Below, piece by piece: positions 1-8,082 of a DNA stretch of 24,674 nt. The stretch is from an uncultured Lachnobacterium sp. (GTDB lineage Bacteria; Bacillota; Clostridia; Lachnospirales; Lachnospiraceae). A model generated the notes under the pieces. The model did no database searches, was not told the DNA's origin, and saw only the letters and a program-made list of their open reading frames with translations. A program made the position numbers and the translations under genes. Each line of letters begins with the position of its first letter. Within the stretch, counting starts at the first letter, position 1. Where the stretch lies: positions 1 through 24,674 of the forward strand of contig URDU01000040.1 in assembly GCA_900546625.1 (NCBI GenBank), written 5' to 3'.

Positions 1-56
1 ATTACGGGAATGCGTAGCATGTAGTAATCTGATTAATCATAAATGAGGGGCAAAAG

Positions 57-2510
57 GTGAATAGCATGAATCAGATGAATAATGACAGCAAAAATATAAA
101 TATCACAGGTCTTACCGATGAGGAGGTAAGACAGAGAGCAGAGAAAGGACTTACCAACAGAGCGGATATATCGACAGACAAGACAACAAAGGAAATTGTG
201 ATTTCAAACGCTTTCACATATTTTAACCTTATATTTCTAGTCATAACGATTCTGCTCATAATGGTAGGTTCTTTTAGAAATCTGACGTTTCTGCCTATAA
301 TTATTGGAAATACGGTAATCGGAATCGTTCAGGAGATCCGTGCAAAAAAGACTCTTGAGAAAATGAGTCTTTTGAATGCTCCACATGCGGATGTCATCAG
401 AAACGGAAGTCTAAAGCAGATTAGTACGGAGGAGCTCGTAAAGGATGATGTGATTTTACTTACCGCAGGAAAGCAGATTTGTGCGGATGCGGTTGTGATA
501 TCCGGAAATATACAGGTAAATGAATCGCTGCTCACAGGTGAAGCTGATGAGGTGGAAAAGACTGTTGGCAGCACTCTCATGTCGGGAAGCTTTGTTGTAT
601 CTGGAGAGTGCTATGCAAGACTTGAAAAGGTCGGTAATGAATCATATATCTCGAAGCTGAGCCTTGAGGCAAAGTCAATGGGCGACAAGGAGCAGTCGGA
701 GATGATACGCTCCATCAATTTGATCGTCAAATGGGTTGGCATAGTGATTATTCCGATTGGGCTTATACTGTTCTGGCAGAGTCATTTTGTGAATGGTGAG
801 TCTATCACAAAGAGCGTTACATCGACAGTTGCAGCGATTATAGGAATGATACCGGAGGGCTTGTATCTGCTGACTACGGTGGCGCTTGCCCTAAGCACTA
901 TGAAGCTTGCAAGCAAAAAGGTATTGCTTCATGATATGAAAAGTATTGAGACGCTTGCGCGCGTGGATGTGCTTTGTGTGGACAAAACAGGTACGATCAC
1001 TGAGCCTGATATGAAGCTTAAGGAAATTTCCCTATGTAAAAACAGCGGAGCAGATGGCGCACAGACAGCTTTGACATTAGATGAGCTTAAGAGGCTTATT
1101 TTAGATTATGCAAATGCCTCCGTTGACAACAATGCGACTATGCTCGCACTAAAGGCATATGCAGCAGATGCTTTGACAAATAATACATCTGCATTACACC
1201 GTACAGCGGTTTCACAGCAGGCCTTCTCGTCGGGCCTCAAGTATGGCAGTGTTACCTTTTCTGACGGAACATATCTGCTCGGAGCACCTGAGTTTATCAT
1301 GCACGATGACTTTGCGCGCATTGAGGAGGAAATCATACCATACGCTGACAAAGGCGACAGAGTGCTTTTATTTGCAAGGTATGATGGAGAAAACGTGGAA
1401 AACGGCATAAACGGCAGCGTTACTCCGCTTGGATTTGTGGCACTTGCCAATCCTATCAGGGCAAATGCAGTAAAGACCTTTGAGTATTTCAAGAGTCAGG
1501 GTGTTGCGATAAAGGTTATTTCAGGTGACAATCCACGTACTGTTTCAAGGATTGCCATACAGGCAGGTATAGAGAATGCAGAAAGCTTTGTCGATGCGGC
1601 AACACTTGATACTGAGGATAAAATAGCTGATGCAGTGAATAAATATACTGTATTCGGACGAGTGACACCAAAGCAGAAGAAGCAGCTTGTAAAGGCTTTG
1701 CAGGCTAAAGGACATACAGTTGCGATGACCGGAGACGGAGTCAACGATATACTTGCCATGAAGGATGCAGACTGCAGTGTGGCTATGGCATCGGGAAGTG
1801 AGGCGGCAGCTCAGGCAGCACAGGTTGTCCTTTTGGACTCTGACTTTGCACACATGCCGGATGTGGTATATGAGGGCCGCAGGGTGGTAAACAATATCCA
1901 GCGCTCAGCCAGTTTGTTCCTTGTAAAAAATATATTCTCACTGTTGCTTTCACTGTTTTCGGTTGTTCTGATGGTTACGTATCCGCTTGAGCCGGCACAG
2001 GTATCGCTCATCAGCATGTTTACCATAGGAGTACCGGGATTCTTACTGGCACTGGAGCCGAATAAGGACAGGATAAAGGGTCACTTTATCACCAATGTCA
2101 TGCTAAAGGCACTGCCCGGTGGACTTACGGATGTAATAGCAGTCGGAGCACTTGTCATATGCGGAGAGGTATTTTGTATATCGGATGCAAGCATCGGAAC
2201 GGTAGCGACACTTGTACTTTCGGTAGTGGGCTTTATGATCCTCTTTAAAATCAGCGAGCCGCTCAATGGAATGAAATATGCAGTTATTATCGGAAATATA
2301 GCAGGTCTGGTATTTTCAGGCTTCTTCTTAAAGAAGCTGTTTGCACTGACGGATTTGTCAAATATATGTATTCTTCTCATGATAGTGTTTGGCTTTGCGG
2401 CTGAGTCACTGTTTAGGAATCTGACACTTCTGGTTGAGAAGCTGCGAGGCTCTTATGAGAAAAATCTGATGAAGAAAGAAATGAAAAAAAAGAAGGACTT
2501 CAATGTCTGA
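57..2510 (+). CDS. HAD-family cation-transporting P-type ATPase (CtpE-like)
   Basis: An 817-residue membrane pump that should couple ATP hydrolysis to cation movement across the cytoplasmic membrane. The actuator-loop LTGE is at residues 159-162, the phosphorylated DKTGT motif has Asp309, and the hinge GDGVND is at 559-564. Hydrophobic helices lie at about residues 50-95, 223-245 and 253-280, with several more after residue 620. The helix before the phosphorylation site carries IPEGL (Pro266-Glu267), as in the CtpE-type calcium/cation branch. It lacks the CPC motif of heavy-metal pumps. The GTG at 57 is preferred because GAGGGG at 45-50 is 6 nt upstream; ATG codons at 66 and 75 are alternatives. 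The ion is not determinable from sequence; Ca2+ is an inference from the CtpE resemblance. Its stop lies inside the end of the convergent gene downstream. Confidence 0.93.
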   Translation: MNSMNQMNNDSKNINITGLTDEEVRQRAEKGLTNRADISTDKTTKEIVISNAFTYFNLIFLVITILLIMVGSFRNLTFLPIIIGNTVIGIVQEIRAKKTLEKMSLLNAPHADVIRNGSLKQISTEELVKDDVILLTAGKQICADAVVISGNIQVNESLLTGEADEVEKTVGSTLMSGSFVVSGECYARLEKVGNESYISKLSLEAKSMGDKEQSEMIRSINLIVKWVGIVIIPIGLILFWQSHFVNGESITKSVTSTVAAIIGMIPEGLYLLTTVALALSTMKLASKKVLLHDMKSIETLARVDVLCVDKTGTITEPDMKLKEISLCKNSGADGAQTALTLDELKRLILDYANASVDNNATMLALKAYAADALTNNTSALHRTAVSQQAFSSGLKYGSVTFSDGTYLLGAPEFIMHDDFARIEEEIIPYADKGDRVLLFARYDGENVENGINGSVTPLGFVALANPIRANAVKTFEYFKSQGVAIKVISGDNPRTVSRIAIQAGIENAESFVDAATLDTEDKIADAVNKYTVFGRVTPKQKKQLVKALQAKGHTVAMTGDGVNDILAMKDADCSVAMASGSEAAAQAAQVVLLDSDFAHMPDVVYEGRRVVNNIQRSASLFLVKNIFSLLLSLFSVVLMVTYPLEPAQVSLISMFTIGVPGFLLALEPNKDRIKGHFITNVMLKALPGGLTDVIAVGALVICGEVFCISDASIGTVATLVLSVVGFMILFKISEPLNGMKYAVIIGNIAGLVFSGFFLKKLFALTDLSNICILLMIVFGFAAESLFRNLTLLVEKLRGSYEKNLMKKEMKKKKDFNV

Positions 2511-3141
2511 TATTGAAAATCTGCATGGCACCGTAGGTGTGTGGCAGCTTTGGACCAGGAGCCTTTCTTGACGGGCACGACAGATTCTTACAGCTTGCGC
2601 AGGTATTGCAGAGCTCTGTGATATTTTTTTTCTTTTGTGAGTCAAGCTTTATTATGAGAGCAGCTGTCTTAAGCGGCATGAGCATATTTGAACCGGTGAG
2701 ACGTATGCCATCGGGGCTTACGTGCTCAAAAATCTCAGGCAGCAGCTCAAGTGGATATTCATCGCCTAAAAAGGACAGCTCTATGGCATAAAGGCAGCTG
2801 TCTTTTTCAACAGTCTTTGCAAACTGCTCATATGCATTTGACAAAAGCATGAGACTTAAACAGTCTGCTATGTATGCCTCCTCAAGCTGCTCGTGGTTTA
2901 AATACAGCTCTGACAGCTCGTCAGCACCGTTTCCAAGTGTCACGAGGCCGTAGGCATAGTGCGCTAAGGATACCCCCTGCAAATCCTGTTTTATGGAATA
3001 ATATGCGTAGGCATCCACCAATGGAAGCATTGCTGTGTATATAGACCGGATAAGAGGCAGCTTATCATTATCAAAATGGAAACGGCTGCAGAATTCCTTC
3101 CAGTCTTTAGCTGATAATTCAGGTGTGATTTTGCATTTCAT
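2500..3141 (-). CDS. Putative methionine-synthase-reactivation-domain-like protein with Cys-rich tail
   Basis: 213 residues, no signal peptide or membrane helix. The C-terminal half has the order LPLELLPEIFE, then GIRLTGSNMLMPLKTAA, then a cysteine tail C178-x2-C181-x2-C184-x4-C189-x2-R192. I recognise this order from the stand-alone clostridial proteins annotated as vitamin B12-dependent methionine synthase activation domain, where LTES..M.P.KS is followed by a CxxC..C..R tail. The match is distant and the N-terminal half is not recognised. AAGGAG at 3152-3157 on the minus strand supports the start. It sits 27 nt downstream of a small membrane protein on the same strand and overlaps the convergent ATPase stop by 11 nt. 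A role in corrinoid protein reactivation is a hypothesis; the cysteines could bind a metal or FeS cluster. Confidence 0.7.
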   Translation of the reverse strand: MKCKITPELSAKDWKEFCSRFHFDNDKLPLIRSIYTAMLPLVDAYAYYSIKQDLQGVSLAHYAYGLVTLGNGADELSELYLNHEQLEEAYIADCLSLMLLSNAYEQFAKTVEKDSCLYAIELSFLGDEYPLELLPEIFEHVSPDGIRLTGSNMLMPLKTAALIIKLDSQKKKNITELCNTCASCKNLSCPSRKAPGPKLPHTYGAMQIFNIRH

Positions 3142-3168
3142 GGCATGGATACTCCTTGAAGGATGATG

Positions 3169-3435
3169 CTATTTGTGAAGAGAGTCGTTTTTATCACTGG
3201 CATCTGCCTTATTTTTGTTTACATCATCAGAGTCTTTATCAGAACCCTTCAAAAGCCTGTATACAAATGAATATGCCCAGATAAGCACCGGGATAATGAT
3301 GGTTGCGGCAACGGCAGCCTTCCAGTATCGCATGTCACTTGTGTGATCGAGGACAGTGGCAGCAAATGCCACAACATATAAAAGTAATAAAAGGATGGCA
3401 CCAATCAGTGCCAGAATACGTTTTGTCTTTTTCAT
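3169..3435 (-). CDS. Small two-helix membrane protein, unknown function
   Basis: 88 residues. After a basic start (MKKTKR) there is a hydrophobic helix at about residues 7-28 and a second at about 39-61, followed by a hydrophilic tail rich in Lys, Asp and Ser. GGAGA a few bases before the ATG (minus strand) supports translation. It is the first gene of a two-gene minus-strand unit, with the Cys-tailed protein next, and it has an unusually structured leader. I recognise no family. The second helix is followed by a charged tail, so both ends may be cytoplasmic (inference). Confidence 0.75.
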   Translation of the reverse strand: MKKTKRILALIGAILLLLLYVVAFAATVLDHTSDMRYWKAAVAATIIIPVLIWAYSFVYRLLKGSDKDSDDVNKNKADASDKNDSLHK

Positions 3436-3466
3436 GAATTGTTCTCCGTTTTTTTATAATGTAACA

Positions 3467-3539
3467 ATTCAGAACCATCCCACGCACATTCGCAAAAACG
3501 CACGATACTCGTGCTTTCTTGTTTTCAGTGGTTCTGAAT
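3467..3539 (-). promoter_or_regulatory. Structured 5' leader, candidate attenuator or riboswitch-like element
   Basis: A perfect 11-bp inverted repeat (ATTCAGAACCA at 3467-3477, TGGTTCTGAAT at 3529-3539) encloses a perfect 6-bp hairpin with a 3-nt loop (3500-3514). On the minus strand that hairpin is followed by GTTTTTG, giving a short terminator-like element inside a closing stem. The whole lies upstream of the small membrane protein. It matches no riboswitch class I know. Confidence 0.45.
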
Positions 3540-3554
3540 AGTTTTTTATTTATT

Positions 3555-3583
3555 ATAATATAAAAAAACAAAATTGACGTCAA
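3555..3583 (-). promoter_or_regulatory. Housekeeping-type promoter for the minus-strand pair
   Basis: Read on the minus strand: -35 TTGACG at 3583-3578, a 17-bp spacer, and -10 TATTAT at 3560-3555. The -35 overlaps the -35 of the opposite promoter because both lie in the palindrome TTGACGTCAA (3574-3583). Transcription would enter the structured leader at 3467-3539. Confidence 0.6.
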
Positions 3584-3602
3584 GCCGTTATTTTGGTATA
3601 AT
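3574..3602 (+). promoter_or_regulatory. Sigma-A promoter for the SEC-C gene
   Basis: -35 TTGACG (3574-3579), a 17-bp spacer and a perfect -10 TATAAT (3597-3602). Transcription should start near 3609, giving a leader of about 65 nt with a small GAGGC/GCCTC hairpin at 3621-3638 before the SEC-C start codon. Confidence 0.85.
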
Positions 3603-3673
3603 ACATCCATATGTGAAGTTGAGGCTGTAGTTGGCCTCATATCAGTTTATAAAAGATAAAGGTGGTAGTAAAA

Positions 3674-4180
3674 ATGGCTTTATTAGAAGAGTGGCACAAG
3701 ATTGCCTACAATGACAAAGCAGATCAGGGAGAGTTACAGCGTTTTTGGCAGCATTATTTCCTCTTGGAGAAGGGCGTATATGAGCAGCTCCTTGCAAATC
3801 CGGATGAGGCAGTAGAGGGAACAGTCAAAGAGCTTGCTGAGAAATATGAGTTATCAATCATGGAGATGACAGGCTTCTTAGATGGAATCAATGACAGCCT
3901 TGTTACACCAAATCCAATCGAGGAGATGGATGAGGACACAAAGGTAAGCCTTGCATTCGATAAGGAGAAGCTCTACAAGAATATGGTAGATGCAAAGGCA
4001 GACTGGCTTTACAATCTTCCTGCATGGGATGAAATCTTTGATGCAGAGACAAAGCATGCGCTTTACCTCGAGCAGAAGAAGTCGGGAACAGTAGTAGTAG
4101 GCAAGAAAATCGGCCGAAATGACCCATGTCCATGCGGTTCAGGCAAGAAATATAAAAAATGTTGCGGAAAAAATGCATAA
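3674..4180 (+). CDS. SEC-C motif (zinc-binding tail) protein
   Basis: 168 residues. The C-terminus carries the SEC-C motif [18 protein letters not shown], the zinc-binding module known from the SecA tail and from many small proteins. The rest is soluble, acidic and mostly helical, and I do not recognise it. The ATG at 3674 is chosen over an in-frame GTG at 3662 because AAAGGTGG (3658-3665) is 8 nt before it and covers the GTG. It is transcribed from a near-consensus promoter, divergent from the minus-strand pair. No clear terminator separates it from the T-box of thrS, though that leader is likely to stop read-through. The SEC-C motif often mediates protein or ribosome contacts; the actual role is unknown. 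Confidence 0.9.
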   Translation: MALLEEWHKIAYNDKADQGELQRFWQHYFLLEKGVYEQLLANPDEAVEGTVKELAEKYELSIMEMTGFLDGINDSLVTPNPIEEMDEDTKVSLAFDKEKLYKNMVDAKADWLYNLPAWDEIFDAETKHALYLEQKKSGTVVVGKKIGRNDPCPCGSGKKYKKCCGKNA

Positions 4181-4251
4181 AGTACTTTACAGATTAGAAA
4201 AATAAGTATATTATCATTTTTTGAAAGGAACATTAGCATAATAACAATACG

Positions 4252-4532
4252 TTGAAGAGCACAGTAAGTATATTAAAAGCAGCAGAGAGGGAAGCCTTGG
4301 AGGACGATATGAATCTTAGTCCAAAGAGTGGTGAAAGCTCCCCAGTGGATGATATACCGAACACCAGCTTGGAGTGGCTCTAATAAAGCCCGGTGACACC
4401 GTTATAGTCAAATGAGTTTCTGTCGGATACATACAAGCAGTTTGTTTTCAGGGCAGAGAGAATGTGGGTGGAACCACGGTAACAAAGCTTATCGTCCCCG
4501 ATGTCGCAGCAATGCGGTGTCGGGGATTTTTG
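4252..4532 (+). promoter_or_regulatory. T-box riboswitch, threonine-specific, controlling thrS
   Basis: This fills the 377-nt gap before thrS. The hallmark T-box sequence TGGGTGGAACCACG is at 4465-4478. Stem I carries an AGAGAG-type segment and ends with GAACACCAGC...TGGAGTG; ACC at 4363-4365 is the likely specifier codon and encodes threonine, matching the downstream gene. A strong terminator follows: arms 4495-4508 and 4513-4526, a GCAA tetraloop and a T-run at 4527-4531. Uncharged tRNA-Thr should stabilise the antiterminator and allow thrS transcription. The 5' boundary is approximate. Confidence 0.93.
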
Positions 4533-4557
4533 TATTAAAAATAAAGGAGAGATAACC

Positions 4558-6531
4558 ATGAAGATAACATTGAAGGATGGCTCATCAAAAGAGTACAGCG
4601 AAGCAAAAAGCGTATATGAAATCGCAAAGGACATAAGTGAGGGTCTTGCAAGAGCAGCCTGCGCAGGAGAGGTTGACGGAGAAATCGTTGACTTAAGAAC
4701 AGTTCTTGATAAGGACTGCGCACTCAATATCATCACAGCAAGCGATGAGGAAGGACTTCGTGTCATCAGACATACAGCATCACACGTACTGGCACAGGCA
4801 GTAAAGAATCTGTTCCCGGATGCAAAAGTCACAATCGGACCGGCAATTGATGACGGCTTCTACTATGATTTTGATTCACAGCCATTCTCAAGAGAGGATC
4901 TTGATGCACTTGAGGCAGAGATGAAGAAAATCATCAAACAGGGTCATGAGATAACAAGATTTACACTTCCTAGAGAGGAAGCAATCAAATTCATGAAGGA
5001 AAAGGATGAGCCATACAAGGTAGAGCTTATCGAGGAGCTTCCTGAGGGTGAGGAGATTTCATTCTATGACCAGGGTGGATTTGTAGATTTATGTGCAGGA
5101 CCACATCTTATGAGCACAAAGGGAGTAAAGGCTTTCAAGCTCACAGCATCATCAATGGCATACTGGAGAGGTGATTCAAACAAGGCAAGACTCCATCGTA
5201 TCTATGGAACAGCCTACAATAAAAAAGAGGATTTAAAGGCACATCTTGAGAGAATGGAGGAGGCTAAGAAGCGTGATCACAATAAGCTTGGCCGTGAGAT
5301 GGAGCTTTTCACAACAGTAGATGTAATCGGACAGGGACTCCCGCTTATGATGCCAAAGGGCACAAAGATGATTATGAAGCTGCAGAGATGGATTGAGGAC
5401 CTCGAGGATAAGGAGTGGGGCTATGTGCGTACAAAGACACCACTCATGGCAAAATCAGACCTGTACAAGATTTCAGGACACTGGGATCATTATCTTGACG
5501 GCATGTTTGTTCTCGGAGATCCTGAGAAGGACGGCGAGGAAGAGGTTATGGCACTTCGTCCGATGACATGTCCGTTCCAGTATTATGTATACAAGGCAAA
5601 GCAGCACTCATACAGAGATCTGCCTTACAGAATGGGTGAGACTTCCACATTGTTTAGAAACGAGGATTCGGGAGAGATGCACGGACTGACACGTGTCAGA
5701 CAGTTTACTATCTCAGAGGGTCACAATGTTATCCGTCCTGACCAGTGTGAGGAGGAGCTCAAGGCATGCTTCAGTCTTAACAGATATGTCCTTAAGGTGC
5801 TGGGACTCGAGAATGATGTGACATACCGTCTTTCAAAATGGGATCCAAAGAACACAGAAAAGTATTTAGGAGATGATGAGTACTGGAACTCAACACAGGA
5901 GGTTCTTCGTAACATCCTTATTGAGGAAAATGTTCCTTTTGTTGAGGCTGACGGCGAGGCTGCATTCTACGGACCAAAGATTGATATCCAGGCCAAGAAC
6001 GTATACGGTAAAGAGGATACCATGGTAACAATACAGCTCGACTGTGCTATTGCTGAGAATTTTGATCTGTACTATATTGATCAAAACGGCGATAAAATCC
6101 GTCCATACATCATCCACCGTACATCACTCGGCTGCTATGAGCGTACACTTGCATGGCTTATCGAGCACTACGCAGGCAAGTTCCCTACATGGCTCTGCCC
6201 TGAGCAGGTAAGAGTACTTCCTATCTCAGAGAAGTATGCTGATTATGCCCAAAAGGTAGCAGATGAGCTTAAGCGCAATGATGTCGATGTGACAGTTGAC
6301 AACAGAGCTGAGAAGATCGGATACAAGATCAGAGAGGCTCGTATGGATAAGCTTCCATATATGCTTGTTGTCGGAGCAGACGAGGAGGCAGACGGCACAG
6401 TATCTGTAAGAAGCCGTTTTGAAGGAAATGAGGGTGTTAAGCCACTTTCAGATTTCATCGACCAGATTTGCAAGGAAATCCGTACAAAGGAAATCAGAGT
6501 GGAGCTTCCTGAAGAGGAAAAACACAGATAA
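4558..6531 (+). CDS. thrS: Threonine--tRNA ligase
   Basis: Charges tRNA-Thr with threonine in the cytoplasm. 657 residues, close to the usual 640-650. An N-terminal TGS domain (about residues 1-60) is followed by the SAD editing domain with HTASHVLAQAV. The class II catalytic core has RPMTCPFQ (zinc ligand Cys338) and the motif-2 region FRNEDSGEMHGLTRVRQF. A C-terminal anticodon-binding domain begins near PEQVRVLPIS. The ATG at 4558 has AAAGGAGA upstream. An in-frame ATG at 4501 lies inside the T-box terminator stem and is unlikely. Expression depends on the Thr T-box. There is no clear terminator directly after the gene. Confidence 0.98.
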   Translation: MKITLKDGSSKEYSEAKSVYEIAKDISEGLARAACAGEVDGEIVDLRTVLDKDCALNIITASDEEGLRVIRHTASHVLAQAVKNLFPDAKVTIGPAIDDGFYYDFDSQPFSREDLDALEAEMKKIIKQGHEITRFTLPREEAIKFMKEKDEPYKVELIEELPEGEEISFYDQGGFVDLCAGPHLMSTKGVKAFKLTASSMAYWRGDSNKARLHRIYGTAYNKKEDLKAHLERMEEAKKRDHNKLGREMELFTTVDVIGQGLPLMMPKGTKMIMKLQRWIEDLEDKEWGYVRTKTPLMAKSDLYKISGHWDHYLDGMFVLGDPEKDGEEEVMALRPMTCPFQYYVYKAKQHSYRDLPYRMGETSTLFRNEDSGEMHGLTRVRQFTISEGHNVIRPDQCEEELKACFSLNRYVLKVLGLENDVTYRLSKWDPKNTEKYLGDDEYWNSTQEVLRNILIEENVPFVEADGEAAFYGPKIDIQAKNVYGKEDTMVTIQLDCAIAENFDLYYIDQNGDKIRPYIIHRTSLGCYERTLAWLIEHYAGKFPTWLCPEQVRVLPISEKYADYAQKVADELKRNDVDVTVDNRAEKIGYKIREARMDKLPYMLVVGADEEADGTVSVRSRFEGNEGVKPLSDFIDQICKEIRTKEIRVELPEEEKHR

Positions 6532-6542
6532 TCAATTAAAAA

Positions 6543-6571
6543 GCATAAAAAAAATCAATCAGGACATACTA
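6543..6571 (+). promoter_or_regulatory. Candidate forespore promoter (sigma-G, possibly also sigma-F)
   Basis: GCATA at 6543-6547, a 17-bp spacer and CATACTA at 6565-6571 match the Bacillus-type sigma-G pattern (GNATR, 17-18 bp, CATNNTA). The overlapping GGACATACT at 6562-6570 also fits the sigma-F -10 form GGNNANNHT, but with a 14-bp spacer, slightly short. Transcription from here would give a leader of about 20 nt carrying AAAGGAGG. Confidence 0.55.
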
Positions 6572-6600
6572 GCCTATGCATAAGCAAAGGAGGCAAAAGT

Positions 6601-6918
6601 ATGACAAGACTTGATTGTAATGTTGAAAAATGTGCGTATAATGCAGATAACTGCTGTAAGCTCAGAGAAATCGATGTGAAAGGAACTAAGGCAAAGAAAG
6701 CCTGCGATACGCAGTGTGGCAGCTTTTCAAATAAGGCCTGTGACTGTGAGGTATCTGCAGAGTTAGCTATTCACAAGGAAACGGATGTGCACTGTGATGC
6801 GGCAAAGTGTAAGTACAATGACCACAATAGCTGCATGGCCAATCAGATTGGCATCAAGAAAAACTGTACACCAAACAAGTGCAGTACAGAGTGTGCAAGC
6901 TTTGAGTGTCAGGCGTAG
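6601..6918 (+). CDS. Tandem DUF1540 cysteine-rich protein
   Basis: 105 residues with two copies of the DUF1540 module, at about 4-43 (LDCNVEKCAYN...C...C...CGSF) and 63-103 (VHCDAAKCKYN...C...C...CASF). The paired Cys-x4-Cys and distal cysteines suggest metal binding or disulfides. It is soluble and without a signal peptide. A consensus AAAGGAGG at 6586-6593 sits 7 nt before the ATG. The upstream DNA contains a forespore-type promoter, so a spore or late-sporulation role is inferred, not shown. The gene is followed by a hairpin terminator. Confidence 0.9.
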   Translation: MTRLDCNVEKCAYNADNCCKLREIDVKGTKAKKACDTQCGSFSNKACDCEVSAELAIHKETDVHCDAAKCKYNDHNSCMANQIGIKKNCTPNKCSTECASFECQA

Positions 6919-6943
6919 ACTAAGAAGCGCATAATGACAGTTG

Positions 6944-6985
6944 CCCGGAGTATCAGGTTTATGGTGCTCCGGGTACATATATTTT
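6944..6985 (+). terminator. Hairpin terminator after the DUF1540 gene
   Basis: A 12-bp stem with two G-T wobbles (arms 6944-6955 and 6962-6973) and a 6-nt loop. The downstream tract is T-rich but interrupted (TATATATTTT-like), so termination may be incomplete and could allow some read-through into lgt. Confidence 0.65.
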
Positions 6986-7055
6986 CGTAATTTGTGATTG
7001 CTGCCGTATATATTATGGTGTGACAGACAGCAATTACAGTCAGGAAAGGAAAAAT

Positions 7056-7955
7056 ATGGATTATAATATAAATTTCCCACATCTTCATATATATCTGCAG
7101 CATGTGATAAAGAGCATATCAATAGGAAGCTTTGATATTGCGATGTACGGCATAATAATAGCATGTGGTATGCTTGCGGGGCTGGGCGTGGCCTGCTATG
7201 TGGCCAAAAAATCAGGACAAAATCCTGATACATACTTTGATCTGGCACTTGTGGCAATCATTTGCTCGGTGATAGGCGCAAGAATATACTATGTGGTATT
7301 CAGGTGGGATCTGTACAAGGATGACCTGCTTAGCATATTCAATATCAGGCAGGGAGGACTGGCAATTTACGGAGGAGTGATAGCAGCAATTATCACCACA
7401 TTCGTTTTTGCAAAGGTCAGAAAGCTGTCGTTTCCGCTGTTGTGTGATACGGCGGGGCTTGGACTGATACTGGGACAGGCGATTGGCCGATGGGGAAACT
7501 TCTGCAACAGGGAGGCATTTGGCGATTATTATGACGGACTTTTTGCCATGCAGCTTCCGGTATCAGCCGTCAGGACATCGGATCTGACTGAAAAGCTTAT
7601 GTCACATACAACTGTGGTAGACGGAGTGGAGTATATCTCGGTGCATCCTACATTTTTGTATGAATCCTTTTGGAACCTGTGCCTGTTTGTTTTGCTGATG
7701 CTTTATTTTAAGCACAGAAAGTTTGACGGAGAGGTGTTTCTTCTATATTTACTAGGCTATGGTATCGGAAGATTCTGGATAGAAAGCCTGCGTACAGACC
7801 AGCTTCTCATCCCGCATATCAATTATCCGGTGTCTATGGCACTTGCCGCCACTTTGGTGGCAGTATCAGCCATATGGATAGGAATTGTCAGATATAAGCA
7901 GATGAAAATGGGCAAAATGGTGGACACCCCACCACAATCCACCACTAAAGAGTAA
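7056..7955 (+). CDS. lgt: Prolipoprotein diacylglyceryl transferase
   Basis: Transfers diacylglycerol from phosphatidylglycerol to the lipobox cysteine of prolipoproteins at the outer face of the membrane. 299 residues with about seven membrane helices. It contains the Lgt signature GRWGNFCNREAFG (Arg145), the HPTFLYES motif and a C-terminal GRFWIESLRTD. The start at 7056 has AAAGGA 5 nt upstream; the in-frame GTG at 7020 lacks a ribosome-binding site. I see only weak promoter matches in 6975-7055, so it may depend partly on read-through of the preceding terminator. A strong terminator follows. Confidence 0.97.
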   Translation: MDYNINFPHLHIYLQHVIKSISIGSFDIAMYGIIIACGMLAGLGVACYVAKKSGQNPDTYFDLALVAIICSVIGARIYYVVFRWDLYKDDLLSIFNIRQGGLAIYGGVIAAIITTFVFAKVRKLSFPLLCDTAGLGLILGQAIGRWGNFCNREAFGDYYDGLFAMQLPVSAVRTSDLTEKLMSHTTVVDGVEYISVHPTFLYESFWNLCLFVLLMLYFKHRKFDGEVFLLYLLGYGIGRFWIESLRTDQLLIPHINYPVSMALAATLVAVSAIWIGIVRYKQMKMGKMVDTPPQSTTKE

Positions 7956-7972
7956 ATTTCATATGTATTTAA

Positions 7973-8014
7973 AAAAAAGACGCAAAGTCCACGAAAAGAC
8001 TGAGCGTCTTTTTT
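7973..8014 (+). terminator. Strong terminator between lgt and mraZ
   Basis: The stem pairs AAAAAAGACGC (7973-7983) with GCGTCTTTTTT (8004-8014), plus an inner AGTC/GACT. The A-run on one side and T-run on the other make it work in either direction. It insulates lgt from the division cluster. Confidence 0.9.
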
Positions 8015-8046
8015 GTTGCTTTTTTATGGGAATTTAGCTTAAAGCC

Positions 8047-8075
8047 TTGATTTTGTGGGCTGTTAGGTGTAATAT
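8047..8075 (+). promoter_or_regulatory. Promoter of the mraZ (dcw) operon
   Basis: -35 TTGATT (8047-8052), a 17-bp spacer and -10 TAATAT (8070-8075). The predicted start near 8082 falls at the first MraZ box, so bound MraZ would block early transcription. Confidence 0.7.
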
Positions 8076-8082
8076 TGTATTC

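Noticed and set aside
1..56. Tail of a gene entering from the left edge
   Set aside because: One frame is open to a TAG at 22-24, but seven codons are too few to judge and no terminator or clear promoter is seen.
4501..4557. Longer thrS start at ATG 4501
   Set aside because: That ATG is in the terminator stem of the T-box and lacks a ribosome-binding site; ATG 4558 gives the standard TGS domain start.
4380..4832. 150-codon minus-strand reading frame over the thrS leader
   Set aside because: It overlaps the T-box and the start of thrS, has no ribosome-binding site and reads as the antisense of conserved sequence.
6763..7257. 164-codon minus-strand frame across the DUF1540-lgt gap
   Set aside because: Crosses a terminator and two real genes on the other strand, without a convincing start.
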